Shown: positions 35,211 to 43,219 of the stretch, in pieces
Layout of the letters: each line of letters begins with the position of its first letter
Numbering within the stretch: the first letter of the stretch is position 1
Assembly: GCF_002902905.1 (NCBI RefSeq)
Contig: NZ_CP026124.1
Location: 682,001-746,000 of the forward strand
DNA: 64,000 nucleotides
Source of the DNA: Achromobacter sp. AONIH1
GTDB taxonomy: Bacteria; Pseudomonadota; Gammaproteobacteria; Burkholderiales; Burkholderiaceae_B
Direction of reading: 5' to 3'
The notes under the pieces: model-generated
Told to the model about the DNA's origin: nothing
The model's database searches: none
Seen by the model: the letters and a program-made list of their open reading frames with translations, nothing else
Position numbers and translations under genes: made by a program

Positions 35211-35999
35211 ATGGACTTCGACTTCAAGACCGCTACGCCAGAACAACTCAGGGCGCGCTACAACGATATCGCCACGGAAATGCGCGAGACCCAGTTCCTC
35301 TCCAAAAAGGAACTGGACCACGTACCGCACATCCTGCAGGATGGCGAACAAGTGCTGGCCTTCGCCACGGGCTTGATGAACAACGACACCTGGCTCATCA
35401 CCCTGACCGACCGGCGCATCATTTTCCTGGACAAGGGCATGGTCTATGGGCTGCGCCAGGCCGTCATAGACCTGGACAAAGTCAGCTCCGTCTCCTTCAC
35501 CACCCGCTGGCTGTTCGGCGACATCCACATCCGGGACAGCTCCGGCACCTACCAGATCACCAACGTCTGGAAGAAATCGATCGTGCCGTTCACCAACCGC
35601 GTGCAGCAGGCCGTGGACGCGCGCAAGCCAGCCAACAACCCCATGCCGGTCTACCTCGTGCCGCCCCCGCTACCCGACAGCGACGCGGCGTCCGACGCGC
35701 CCCTTGCGCTCGCGCCACCCGCCGCCCCCGCCGCCGCCGAGGAGGACATCATCGAGGCTGCGGAAGTGGCTGGCGCGTCCCGCGCCCACGACACGATCTC
35801 CGTTGCCGCCGGGATACCCGAAGCAGCACACGCGCCCCAGGCTTCGGCCTCACCCGTGACGCCGGCCAGTCCGGCTTCTCAGGTACGCAGCGATGACGAG
35901 ATCATCAGCAAGCTGGAACGGCTGTCTGCCTTGCGCGACCGAGGCGTCCTGACCGACAAGGAATTCGCGGCTCAGAAAACGCGCATTCTGGGCGCCTGA
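35211..35999 (+). CDS. PH-like-domain protein with C-terminal SHOCT motif
   Basis: The 262-residue protein has an N-terminal helical part, a bacterial PH-like domain (about residues 30-140: LQDGEQVLAFATGLMNNDTWLITLTDRRIIFLDKG continues into VSSVSFTTRWLFGDIHI), a long Ala/Pro-rich disordered linker (about 145-220) and a C-terminal SHOCT-type helix pair (ISKLERLSALRDRGVLTDKEFAAQKTRILG). Such proteins often associate with membranes or oligomerise. It has no signal peptide. The gene is followed three bases later by a small membrane protein gene, so the two probably act together. Function unknown. Confidence 0.78.
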   Translation: MDFDFKTATPEQLRARYNDIATEMRETQFLSKKELDHVPHILQDGEQVLAFATGLMNNDTWLITLTDRRIIFLDKGMVYGLRQAVIDLDKVSSVSFTTRWLFGDIHIRDSSGTYQITNVWKKSIVPFTNRVQQAVDARKPANNPMPVYLVPPPLPDSDAASDAPLALAPPAAPAAAEEDIIEAAEVAGASRAHDTISVAAGIPEAAHAPQASASPVTPASPASQVRSDDEIISKLERLSALRDRGVLTDKEFAAQKTRILGA

Positions 36000-36002
36000 T
36001 CC

Positions 36003-36278
36003 ATGAAACTGCTCATCGTCATTCTCGCCATCGGCCTGCTCGTACTAGCCTATTTCTGGATGGGCGTCGCGCTGAAATTCCTGCTGCTCTGGTGGATGAG
36101 CTTCGTCTTCGGCATCCCGCTGCTGTACATCGGCCTCACCTTTGGCTGGCTAGGCGCGATCGGCGCTGTGCTGGGTGCAGTGCTACTGCTCGCCATCACC
36201 CTGAGTTGGCAAAACTCGCACACTTGCCAGGTGCTGCAGGCCCGCCTCAACAAGGCCTTCTACTTCGACGATATCTGA
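36003..36278 (+). CDS. Small inner-membrane protein
   Basis: The 91-residue protein has two to three hydrophobic segments (MKLLIVILAIGLLVLAYFWM; ALKFLLLWWMSFVFGIPLLY; GAIGAVLGAVLLLAITLSW) and a short hydrophilic tail with one cysteine. I do not recognise a family. It starts three bases after the PH-like/SHOCT gene and is probably cotranscribed with it, so it may be its membrane anchor or partner. Confidence 0.7.
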   Translation: MKLLIVILAIGLLVLAYFWMGVALKFLLLWWMSFVFGIPLLYIGLTFGWLGAIGAVLGAVLLLAITLSWQNSHTCQVLQARLNKAFYFDDI

Positions 36279-36282
36279 AACG

Positions 36283-36320
36283 AAAAAACCGGATGCCACC
36301 GCGCCGCGGTTCGCATCCGG
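36283..36320 (-). terminator. Intrinsic terminator of the LprI-like/Clp-fold gene pair
   Basis: Read on the minus strand, a stem CCGGATGC/GCATCCGG encloses a GC-rich loop and is followed by six uridines (the AAAAAA at 36283-36288). It lies 22 bases past the stop of the gene at 36343. Confidence 0.88.
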
Positions 36321-36342
36321 CTACCGAGTTCGAGCTATCCGC

Positions 36343-37191
36343 CTAGCGCCCCGCCGTCGTCGGATTGGCCAGCGGGAACGTATCGTCCGTCAGGCAAGCC
36401 TTGAGCCAGTCGTAGTCGTCGCTGTCATAGACCTCGCCATCGAGCCGGGGCAGCGGCTTGGTCGGATAGCCCATCGGCGTGCGCACCTTGGGACCGGTGT
36501 TCCAGCGCGCCTCGTCCGAGATGCCGCCCGGGCAGTTGTCGTCGTTGCCGTTGTACGAGCAGGACGCCACCGGCACCAGCTTCTGGTCCACCACCTTCGC
36601 CACATAGCGCTGCGCGTAGACCGAGCCCGTGGCCCAGTATTGCTCGGCGGTGCAGACTCGGTCCTTGTTCTGGTAGTGGCTGATCGCGAAGCAGGCGTAG
36701 ATGTCGTTCGGCGGCAGCAGCTCGCAGACCACGTCGTAACCGTCGTAGGGACCGCCGGTGAACTGCTGGCGGAATTCCCGCTGGGCCAGCGCCGTGCTGA
36801 TCAGCCTGGGCTGCTTGCTGCCCTTGTCGCGCTCCGTCAGCGCGTCGATGCGGGCGCTGATCAGGTCGGCCGCGACGGAACCCGCCGTCTTGCCTTCCGG
36901 CACGGCGTCGATGTTGGCGATCAGGTCTTGCAGCTTGCCGTCGCGCGCGGCGAGCCAGCGGCGCTGGCTGTCCTTCAGCATCGCGCGGATCTCGTCGTCC
37001 GGCGCCTGCTTCATCAGCGCGGCATAGGCGCGGTTCAGCCCGGCGTCCTCGGCTTTCGCCTCGCGGCTGGAGCAGATCAGTTTCTCGACGGGGCTGGACG
37101 CCTTGCCGCAATCGATCGCCAGGGCCGGCGCCGCCGCGGCGGTCAGGCCCGCCAGGATCAGGAACCGGGTCGCGCGCAGACTGACATGCAT
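36343..37191 (-). CDS. Periplasmic LprI-like (DUF1311) protein
   Basis: The 282-residue precursor has a signal peptide (about residues 1-25, ending APALA) followed by a lysozyme-inhibitor LprI-type N-terminal domain: IDCGKASSPVEKLICSSREAKAEDAGLNRAYAALM, with the family's cysteine pair and a Trp-containing QRRWLAARDG. The C-terminal half (about 145-282) is a separate region with six cysteines, including VVCELLPPNDIYACFAISHY and VASCSYNGNDDNCPGG, likely disulfide-bonded in the periplasm. It starts 30 bases after the Clp-fold gene and shares its terminator. Lysozyme inhibition is possible but not shown. Confidence 0.78.
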   Translation of the reverse strand: MHVSLRATRFLILAGLTAAAAPALAIDCGKASSPVEKLICSSREAKAEDAGLNRAYAALMKQAPDDEIRAMLKDSQRRWLAARDGKLQDLIANIDAVPEGKTAGSVAADLISARIDALTERDKGSKQPRLISTALAQREFRQQFTGGPYDGYDVVCELLPPNDIYACFAISHYQNKDRVCTAEQYWATGSVYAQRYVAKVVDQKLVPVASCSYNGNDDNCPGGISDEARWNTGPKVRTPMGYPTKPLPRLDGEVYDSDDYDWLKACLTDDTFPLANPTTAGR

Positions 37192-37221
37192 GGTGCTTCT
37201 CCAAAGTGCAAGGCCGGCCGC

Positions 37222-38454
37222 TCAGCGGCTGATGACCTCGCTGTCTTCCAGGACGATGCGATAGTGATCGCGCAGGTCCAGGATGTACGTGAAATTCGAC
37301 GTGCCGCTGGCGTTCTTGCCACGTTCCGGGCTGGACACCTTGTAGTCGTAGATGCCCTTGACCATGCACAGCTGGTTCTCGCACTTGGCCCGCAGCGTGC
37401 TCTGGTCCACCACGAAGCGCCGCACCGGCCAGCGCGTGAAATACGCCTGCTTGTCCGCCAGCACCTCGGACTTCGGCCGCTTCTTCTTGAAAAAGTCCAC
37501 CGTGTCCGCGTAGAACTCGCGCGTGAACTTCATGGCCTCTTCGTTGGTGCCGCTGCCCGCCTGGATCATCAGCGCGGCGGCGTTGATGGCCTTCTGCTCG
37601 TCGGACGGCGCCGCCGGCGCGGGCTGCTTGGTCAGGTACGGATTGGCGACCGGCGCCTGGCCGGCGGCAGCCGGCTGGCGCGGGGGCAATTTCGCCTCGC
37701 CGGCCGGCGCGGACGTCTGCTGCTGCGGCGCCGGGGCGGGCGCGGATGTCTGCTGCTGCGGCGCGGGCGCCGGGGCAGGCGCGGCGCGCTGGCCTCCGCC
37801 CTGCTGCGCGCCACTGGCGGACGCCTGGGTCGGGCCCACGCGGTTGATGCCGTACTTGGCGATTTCCTGCGGCGTGAAGAAGTACATGTCCTTGGACGGC
37901 GTGCTGAACATGATGCCCAGCACATCCGCCGACACGCCGTACTTCGGCAGGGTCGCCACGATGTCCGACACGCCGAACTGCGCCTGCTCGCCCGTCAGCT
38001 CCGGCGCCGAGATCTGGTGCACGCCCAGCCGGCCCACCGCCAGGCGCTGACGGCCGGCGAAGAACACGAAGGAACACGCCGACGCGCAGTAGCTGTCCTT
38101 GGGAATATAGGTGTTCAGGCCGCGCTCGTAGATCTCTTCCGCCACCACCAGCCCGATGTGGACCAGGCCGCCGCCATTGTTCTGCAACACGATGGTCGAG
38201 ATGGTCGGATGCTCGCGCAGCGCCTTCTTGAGATTCAACATATCGTTGGCGCCCACCGCGCCCACGTAGATCAGCAGGTCCGGCTCGCTGCGCAGAAAGA
38301 AGAACGGACCGTAGCGCTCGGGCTCTTCCTGCTTGGCGGACGCCGGCGCTTGCGCCTGCTGCGTCTGCGCCTGCGCCACGCCGACCGACAGGGCCGCGCA
38401 GGACAGCGCCAATGTCGTGCTCCAGACCGTCAGTTTTCTTTTCAGCCTCATCAA
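37222..38454 (-). CDS. Periplasmic ClpP/crotonase-fold protein (COG3904-like)
   Basis: The 410-residue precursor has a signal peptide (ending VGVAQA) and a ClpP-like domain (about residues 45-200): LREHPTISTIVLQNNGGG, then DSYCASACSFVFFAGRQRLA, where the SACSF segment corresponds to the nucleophile region of SppA/ClpP-type folds, then GVHQISAPE. A Pro/Ala/Gln-rich linker with two exact copies of APAPAPQQQTS follows (about 225-255). The last 120 residues form a second folded domain (EAMKFTREFYADTVDFFKKK onward). No clear Lys/Asp partner confirms protease activity. It is cotranscribed with the LprI-like gene. Confidence 0.75.
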   Translation of the reverse strand: MMRLKRKLTVWSTTLALSCAALSVGVAQAQTQQAQAPASAKQEEPERYGPFFFLRSEPDLLIYVGAVGANDMLNLKKALREHPTISTIVLQNNGGGLVHIGLVVAEEIYERGLNTYIPKDSYCASACSFVFFAGRQRLAVGRLGVHQISAPELTGEQAQFGVSDIVATLPKYGVSADVLGIMFSTPSKDMYFFTPQEIAKYGINRVGPTQASASGAQQGGGQRAAPAPAPAPQQQTSAPAPAPQQQTSAPAGEAKLPPRQPAAAGQAPVANPYLTKQPAPAAPSDEQKAINAAALMIQAGSGTNEEAMKFTREFYADTVDFFKKKRPKSEVLADKQAYFTRWPVRRFVVDQSTLRAKCENQLCMVKGIYDYKVSSPERGKNASGTSNFTYILDLRDHYRIVLEDSEVISR

Positions 38455-38610
38455 TCCTCTCCCTGGGAACCTATGTCACGCAGACCTTACGGGCCACGCC
38501 GCGTTTCGCGCTTGTCCATTGGCCGGCTCGCAAGGCGCGGCGCTTGAAGCGGGATTTTATCCATCCCGCGCGGCAGCGCCAGCCGCCGGGCCGGACGCGC
38601 GCGATCCGCG

Positions 38611-39309
38611 CTAGCCACCCAGGCAGGCGTGCACGCCATCGGCGATCGCGCGCGCCATGCGTTCGATGGTGTCGGGCCGCGCCACCCGGGCCTCGTCGTC
38701 CGGATTCACGATCACGCCGGCCTCCACCAGCACCGCCGGCATGGTCGCCGTCTTGAGCACCGCCAGCCCGTCGAAGCGATGCACGCCCAGGCGGCGGTCC
38801 AGCAGCGGGCGGTTCTCGCCGGCGATGGGCTCGGCGTGATACAGCGACGGCTTCTCGCCCGCCGCCACCAGCGCCTCGCCGATCGCCTTGGCGCAGCGCA
38901 GGCTTTCCTCGTAGCGGGGATTGCGCTGCGAGACAAAGATCGAGAAGCCCGCGAACTCGCGCTGGCGACCCGCGTCGATGTACTTCTGCTGCATCGAATC
39001 GTGATGGATGGAGATGAAGAAATCCGCATCCGGCGCCAGCCGCGAGCGCTGCCCCAGCGACACCTCGGCGCCGTCGGCCGCCACGCGCTTGACCCGTTCG
39101 CCCAGCGCCGTCAGCCGCGCCGCCACCGCGCCGCTCAGCACCAGGTTGTACTGATACTCCACCCGGCCGCTGGCGCCCGTGGCCCCGGGCCGCGCAGGCG
39201 TGTGGCCCGTATCCACCACCACATAGGCGGCCTGCGCCGACAAGGCCGGCAGCGCCAGGCACACGGCCGCCGCCACCCGACCCGCGCGCCGCCGCGCCGT
39301 GATCGCCAT
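38611..39309 (-). CDS. N-acetylmuramoyl-L-alanine amidase (Amidase_3)
   Basis: The 232-residue precursor has a signal peptide (MAITARRRAGRVAAAVCLAL, ending SAQA). Zinc ligands of the Amidase_3 family are visible: His in VVDTGHTPARPG, Glu in GRVEYQYN, His in FFISIHHDSM, and the catalytic Glu in PAVLVEAGVIVN. Such enzymes cleave the lactyl-L-Ala bond of peptidoglycan during separation or recycling. It lacks an AMIN targeting domain. The start at 39309 begins the signal peptide; the frame is open further upstream without family resemblance. Confidence 0.9.
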   Translation of the reverse strand: MAITARRRAGRVAAAVCLALPALSAQAAYVVVDTGHTPARPGATGASGRVEYQYNLVLSGAVAARLTALGERVKRVAADGAEVSLGQRSRLAPDADFFISIHHDSMQQKYIDAGRQREFAGFSIFVSQRNPRYEESLRCAKAIGEALVAAGEKPSLYHAEPIAGENRPLLDRRLGVHRFDGLAVLKTATMPAVLVEAGVIVNPDDEARVARPDTIERMARAIADGVHACLGG

Positions 39310-39602
39310 CCGCCTGATTACCCGTTCACCGCTGACTGAAGACACGCTGGAGTTCGCCCTGTTGAGAGAGGCCGGCCGCTGAACCGCGACCGGCACGGAA
39401 TGCGCCGGATTCTCGCGCAGCCCGCCGCCTGGGGCAATCGCCGAATGCGGCGCGCGGCGCCAGCCCGTAACAGGCGCGGCTCGCCCCCCGGCCCCACCGG
39501 AAGCAAATGACATGAAAAGTTACCCGGCCGCTGGGTGTTGCTATCCTTGGCCGGCAGCCACGGCGCGACTTCGCGCGCCGTCCGACTACGCAGAGGAATC
39601 CC

Positions 39603-40265
39603 ATGTCTTTCAGCTCCGACGCCTGGGCGCGCAACGCCGCGCTGTACGAAAAAACGCGCACCATGCCGTTCAACCAGGAGCTGGCCAGCGGCCAGCTCGA
39701 CGAGCACGCGCTCCGCCACTACATGATCCAGGACGCCCACTACCTGGTCGCCTTCGGCCGCGCGCTCGCCGTGGCCGCCGCCAAGGCCGACAACGCCGAC
39801 GGCGTGGTCCAGTTCGCCGACGCCGCCAAGAACGCCGTCGTGGTCGAGCGCAGCCTGCACGACGGCTTCATGAAGCAGTTCGGCATCAGCGCCGACACCT
39901 TCAACGCCACCCCGCTCACGCCCGCCAGCCACCACTACACCAGCTACCTCATCGCCACCGCCTGGAGCGCGCCCTACCCCGTGGCCCTGGCCGCGCTGCT
40001 GCCCTGCTTCTGGATCTACGCCGAGATCGGCCGCGACATCCACGCCCGCGCCGCCCAGCCCAACCCCTACAGCGCCTGGATCGACACCTACGCCGGCGAG
40101 GAATTCCACACCCTGGTCCGCGAAGTCATCGCGTCCGTGGACCGCGCCGCGGAACTTGCGTCCGCCGTAACGGTCAAGGCTATGCACGAGGCATACACAC
40201 ACGCCGCGCGGCTGGAATGGATGTTCTGGGATTCCGCGTATCGGCAAGGCACATGGGAGGTCTAG
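39603..40265 (+). CDS. tenA: Aminopyrimidine aminohydrolase / thiaminase II
   Basis: The 220-residue all-helical protein is a TenA family member. Residues equivalent to the Bacillus subtilis active site are at the same numbers: Asp44 (YMIQDAHY), Cys135 (LLPCFWIYAEIG) and Glu205 (ARLEWMFWDSAY). TenA hydrolyses aminopyrimidines from thiamin breakdown to HMP for salvage. No thi genes or TPP-riboswitch-like structure are adjacent in this window. It marks the left border of the accessory island that follows. Confidence 0.93.
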   Translation: MSFSSDAWARNAALYEKTRTMPFNQELASGQLDEHALRHYMIQDAHYLVAFGRALAVAAAKADNADGVVQFADAAKNAVVVERSLHDGFMKQFGISADTFNATPLTPASHHYTSYLIATAWSAPYPVALAALLPCFWIYAEIGRDIHARAAQPNPYSAWIDTYAGEEFHTLVREVIASVDRAAELASAVTVKAMHEAYTHAARLEWMFWDSAYRQGTWEV

Positions 40266-40605
40266 CGCAATCGCGCCGGTATGCGCGCCACGGTAAGGGC
40301 GCGCTACCGTAGCCTCTCACCTCGAAGATCGCATGACCGCCCTGGCCTGAATCCACACGTGCCACGTCAAGGATTTACGTCATTTCCGCTTCGTCTTATT
40401 GACAGCGAACGTGCAGCTGACTAGCCTCCTGCGGTCGGGACTTTTCTGGCGTGGCGGCATACTCAACAACGACATGGATTATCACCGCCTATGACCATCG
40501 TCCACGAGTTCCTGACAGGGCTGCACTCGCACAGCCAAACCACTCAAACCGGCCATCTGGGGTGATCAAATTCCTTCTCTACGCAAACTAATTCACAAAG
40601 GCAAG
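40266..40605. other. Intergenic region at the left edge of the accessory island
   Basis: No supported gene is found in these 340 bases. Base composition shifts toward AT from about 40370, where a probable promoter region begins (TTGACAGCGAACG near 40399). A 24-codon frame at 40491-40565 has no recognisable similarity or ribosome-binding site. Confidence 0.5.
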
Positions 40606-41211
40606 ATGAGACTGTTCAAATGGTCTCCGGCCTTCGCCGCGAAATGCGGCGTGAAATTCCGACTGCGCGCTGTGAATCGTCAATTTCTCGAACGGGAAAT
40701 CTTCGACCACCTGAACCAGCTCGCCGCCAAGTCACCCACCCGGATGAAGTGCCTGTTCCTGGGCATGCATTACTACACCTGGCACTACCCTCGCCTGCTC
40801 AAGATGGATTTCTATTCACTGGACATGGATCCTGAGCAAGCCGTCTATGGCCCCCCTGGCAGGCACGTCATCGGCAGCGCGACGGACATGGCAGGCTACT
40901 ACGACGAAGAGTCGTTCGACATCGTGGTGTCCAACGGCGTGATCGGCTGGGGCTTGAACGAGCGGATCGGATTCGAGCAGATGATGGAGCAGTGCCATCG
41001 GGTGCTCAAACCAGGTGGGCTATTGATTCTCGGGTACAACGATACGCCAGAGCGGAAACCTTATCCGGTGGATATTGATCATGCCGGCTTGTTCGAGCCT
41101 GTGGTGCCGTCGATTCGGGGGATCACGCACTTCGAGCATCCGATGAACGACAGCTACGCGCATGTGTTTGTTTTTGGGCGGAAGCGGAAGGAGGAGACCG
41201 AGACTGCTTGA
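40606..41211 (+). CDS. SAM-dependent methyltransferase (class I, Methyltransf_11-like)
   Basis: The 201-residue protein shows a truncated class I fold: MKCLFLGMHYYTWHYPRLL replaces the usual glycine-rich motif I, FYSLDMDPEQA gives the acidic end of strand 2, SFDIVVSNGVIGWGL is motif II, and CHRVLKPGGLLILGYND is the classic post-motif helix-strand. The atypical motif I makes cofactor binding less certain. Substrate unknown; proteins of this type occur in surface-glycan clusters. Its base composition is lower in GC than tenA, and it lies in the island between tenA and ung. Confidence 0.8.
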   Translation: MRLFKWSPAFAAKCGVKFRLRAVNRQFLEREIFDHLNQLAAKSPTRMKCLFLGMHYYTWHYPRLLKMDFYSLDMDPEQAVYGPPGRHVIGSATDMAGYYDEESFDIVVSNGVIGWGLNERIGFEQMMEQCHRVLKPGGLLILGYNDTPERKPYPVDIDHAGLFEPVVPSIRGITHFEHPMNDSYAHVFVFGRKRKEETETA

Positions 41212-41235
41212 TGCCTTTTATGCTTGAAAAATCTA

Positions 41236-41260
41236 ACGCCGGCCTTGAGCCGGTGTTTTT
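41236..41260 (+). terminator. Intrinsic terminator after the methyltransferase gene
   Basis: ACGCCGGC/GCCGGTGT form an 8-bp stem (one G-U pair) with loop CTTGA, followed by TTTTT, 25 bases past the stop. Confidence 0.85.
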
Positions 41261-41290
41261 ATGACTGGAATCCCTGGAGACAGCCGCCGT

Positions 41291-41317
41291 AAACTATGAC
41301 TTACTAACATAGTTTTT
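41291..41317. terminator. Second hairpin with U-run
   Basis: AAACTATG/CATAGTTT form a perfect 8-bp stem with a nine-base loop, followed by a T-run on the plus strand. It may back up the methyltransferase terminator or, less efficiently, end the minus-strand small gene at 41408. Confidence 0.55.
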
Positions 41318-41407
41318 GGGCGATGGCATGCATCCTGCAATTGGACTTGTCGATTTCTCCAAATCCTGGTTCGAATCAGTTCCAGGCCAATGCCATCTCA
41401 GTGCAGT

Positions 41408-41656
41408 TTATTCAAGATCATCAATTGAATTGGTATTTTTTACTTTGAATGATCTGATCCCCAAGGCCCGCACTTGGGCGGCACCGCCACCAATGGAACC
41501 TATTACCAATCCGATCAGCGCAATCCAATACGAGGAAATCCAGGATGCCAAACCGCACACTCCAACTCCCGCCAGGATCATCACCCAAATGAAGCACCTT
41601 GAGAAATAGCCATCTTCTACCACCCTCACGGCATAACACCACTTAGCGCCGAACAC
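41408..41656 (-). CDS. Small two-helix membrane protein next to the IS element
   Basis: The 82-residue protein (MFGAKWCYAVRVVEDGYFSR...) has two adjacent hydrophobic segments, CFIWVMILAGVGVCGLASWI and YWIALIGLVIGSIGGGAAQV, and a short polar tail. I do not recognise a family. It is AT-richer than the chromosomal genes around it and lies 73 bases from the left end of the IS remnant, on the same strand as the cdi genes. It may be an orphan immunity-type or other accessory protein left downstream of cdiI before the IS inserted. Coding status is likely but not certain. Confidence 0.5.
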   Translation of the reverse strand: MFGAKWCYAVRVVEDGYFSRCFIWVMILAGVGVCGLASWISSYWIALIGLVIGSIGGGAAQVRALGIRSFKVKNTNSIDDLE

Positions 41657-41728
41657 TTAACACGGCCGCCCCGCCAAACTTGTTTTCTCATTTTCCTTAA
41701 GAACCCTTCCTCGCTCATCACGACACTA

Positions 41729-42582
41729 GAGCGTGTTATGAACTTTGCTCAGACACCATATTTGCCAGCATCAAGATGGCGAATACGACGAAGTGCAGCC
41801 TGGCCAGAGTTTCAGGCAACCGTTCATAATCCCTGGCCAGCCGTCGGAATCCATTCAGCCAGCCAAAACTGCGCTCAACGACCCATCGGCGAGGCAGCAG
41901 AACAAACCCTTTCTTGGCCTCGGGCAGCTTAACCACATGCAGGTCAATACCTTGCGCTTGCGCCGCCTGGGCCGGGCCTTCACCCGTATACCCTTGATCG
42001 GCAAACGCCACCTTGACCGTCTCGCCCGTCACCGTTTGAATCTGCTGGGCCAACTCGCCCACCTGCGCTCACTCCTGCTCGTTGGTCGGCGTGACATGCA
42101 CCGCCAACAGGTGCCCCAAGGTATCGACCGCCATATGAACCTTGCTGCCTTTCTTGCGCTTGTAGCCGTCATAACCCGTGCGCGACCCACTTTCACACGT
42201 CGATTGCAGCGTGCGGCCATCCAAAATCGCCGCGCTGGGCTGACCCTAACGTGCCCGCGCCACGCGCAAAACCGAGCGCAGGTCATGCACCATCGCTTCA
42301 AAACAGCGCGCTCGTAACCAGCGCTGCGTCTGCTGATAGACCGCCTCCCTGGGCGGAAAATCATTGGGCAGCATCCGCCATGGCGCGCCTGCACGGACCA
42401 TCCAACGCAAGGCGTTGAACATCACCCGCATCTCATACTTGCGCTGCGACGCTTGTTCATCCATCAGCGTCAGATATGGCCCGACAAACGACCATTCTTC
42501 ATCACTCACATAACTGGGGTACGCGCGGCGGTTTGACATACAGACACAATAGCCGCTCGGCGCCAAAGTTCATAACACGCTC
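41729..42582. mobile_element. Decayed IS5-family (IS427-group-like) insertion sequence
   Basis: The 854-bp element is bounded by inverted repeats GAGCGTGTTATGAACTTTG (41729-41747) and its exact complement ending at 42582. TA flanks both ends (41727-41728 and 42583-42584), the expected 2-bp target duplication for this group. It contains a single transposase frame on the minus strand interrupted by two stops. The element inserted between cdiI and the small membrane protein gene. Confidence 0.9.
41736..42539 (-). pseudogene. IS5-family transposase, inactivated by two in-frame stops
   Basis: The frame starts MSNRRAYPSYVSDEEWSFVG and ends ANMVSEQSS and is continuous in one phase. TAG at 42246-42248 interrupts after RVARAR, and TGA at 42069-42071 interrupts after TPTNEQE. 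The DDE-type transposase is otherwise recognisable: [24 protein letters not shown] and the C-terminal [18 protein letters not shown]. Both stops are explained by single C-to-T changes (CAG to TAG, CGA to TGA). No frameshift is needed. The protein cannot be made without suppression, so the element is probably immobile unless helped in trans. Confidence 0.92.
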
Positions 42583-42652
42583 TAAGCATACCCTACACGC
42601 CAAACAGATCACGGCCTTGCACAACCAGGAAAAATATATTAATTAGATATTT

Positions 42653-43219
42653 TTATAATTCACTTTTCCGCCCAGATATATTCATTAATTTCTCATTGCT
42701 CTTGCTTTTCTTAAGCTTCGCATTATTTTTTTTTACATCCTCTTTTGTCCAACCCAGCATCCCGCCCAAGTTCGAGTATTTTTCCCACGCGGCCTCTCCT
42801 TCCAACTCAAATTCGACCAAGAACGAGGCAGGGGGATTATTTATATCGCGCCTTTTTTTCTTCGAAAAAACAATATACGAATTTAATACCGCGATCATCT
42901 GGTCAATAGTCAGCGCAACTTTCAATTCATCAACGTATGAGCATTCCAGATACACCAAACCATCCTTAACACCTATGCTATGAGCATTTCCCGTACCTAA
43001 GTACCCTTCATTTTCAACTCCATTCTTGATTGTTAATATCCGCTCAAGCCATGATTTTGCAGATGCCGTATCTCTCAAGTCGTCTACCAACCATGCAGCT
43101 ATTTCTTCAGCACCACGGCCTAGTCTCACTGTCCCATCCGAAGCAATCATAGTTTTTCCAGATATTTCGAATATCAACGAAGCCTCCGACCACTTCGGAT
43201 ATAAGTCCCCAATAATCAC
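42653..43219 (-). CDS. cdiI: Predicted CdiI immunity protein for the EndoU-type CdiA toxin
   Basis: This 188-residue protein lies immediately downstream of cdiA with a one-base overlap, the position of immunity genes in cdiBAI loci. The GTG start (MIIGDLYPKWSEASLIFE) has GGAGGG eight bases upstream, inside the end of cdiA. It has no signal peptide or membrane segment, fitting a cytosolic inhibitor of an RNase toxin. The C-terminus is lysine-rich (TKEDVKKNNAKLKKSKSNEK). I do not recognise its family. It is markedly AT-richer than cdiB or the chromosome, as expected for an exchangeable toxin-immunity module. Confidence 0.78.
   Translation of the reverse strand: MIIGDLYPKWSEASLIFEISGKTMIASDGTVRLGRGAEEIAAWLVDDLRDTASAKSWLERILTIKNGVENEGYLGTGNAHSIGVKDGLVYLECSYVDELKVALTIDQMIAVLNSYIVFSKKKRRDINNPPASFLVEFELEGEAAWEKYSNLGGMLGWTKEDVKKNNAKLKKSKSNEKLMNISGRKSEL

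Noticed and set aside
40491..40565. 24-codon frame upstream of the methyltransferase gene
   Set aside because: No ribosome-binding site, no recognisable similarity, and a length expected by chance.
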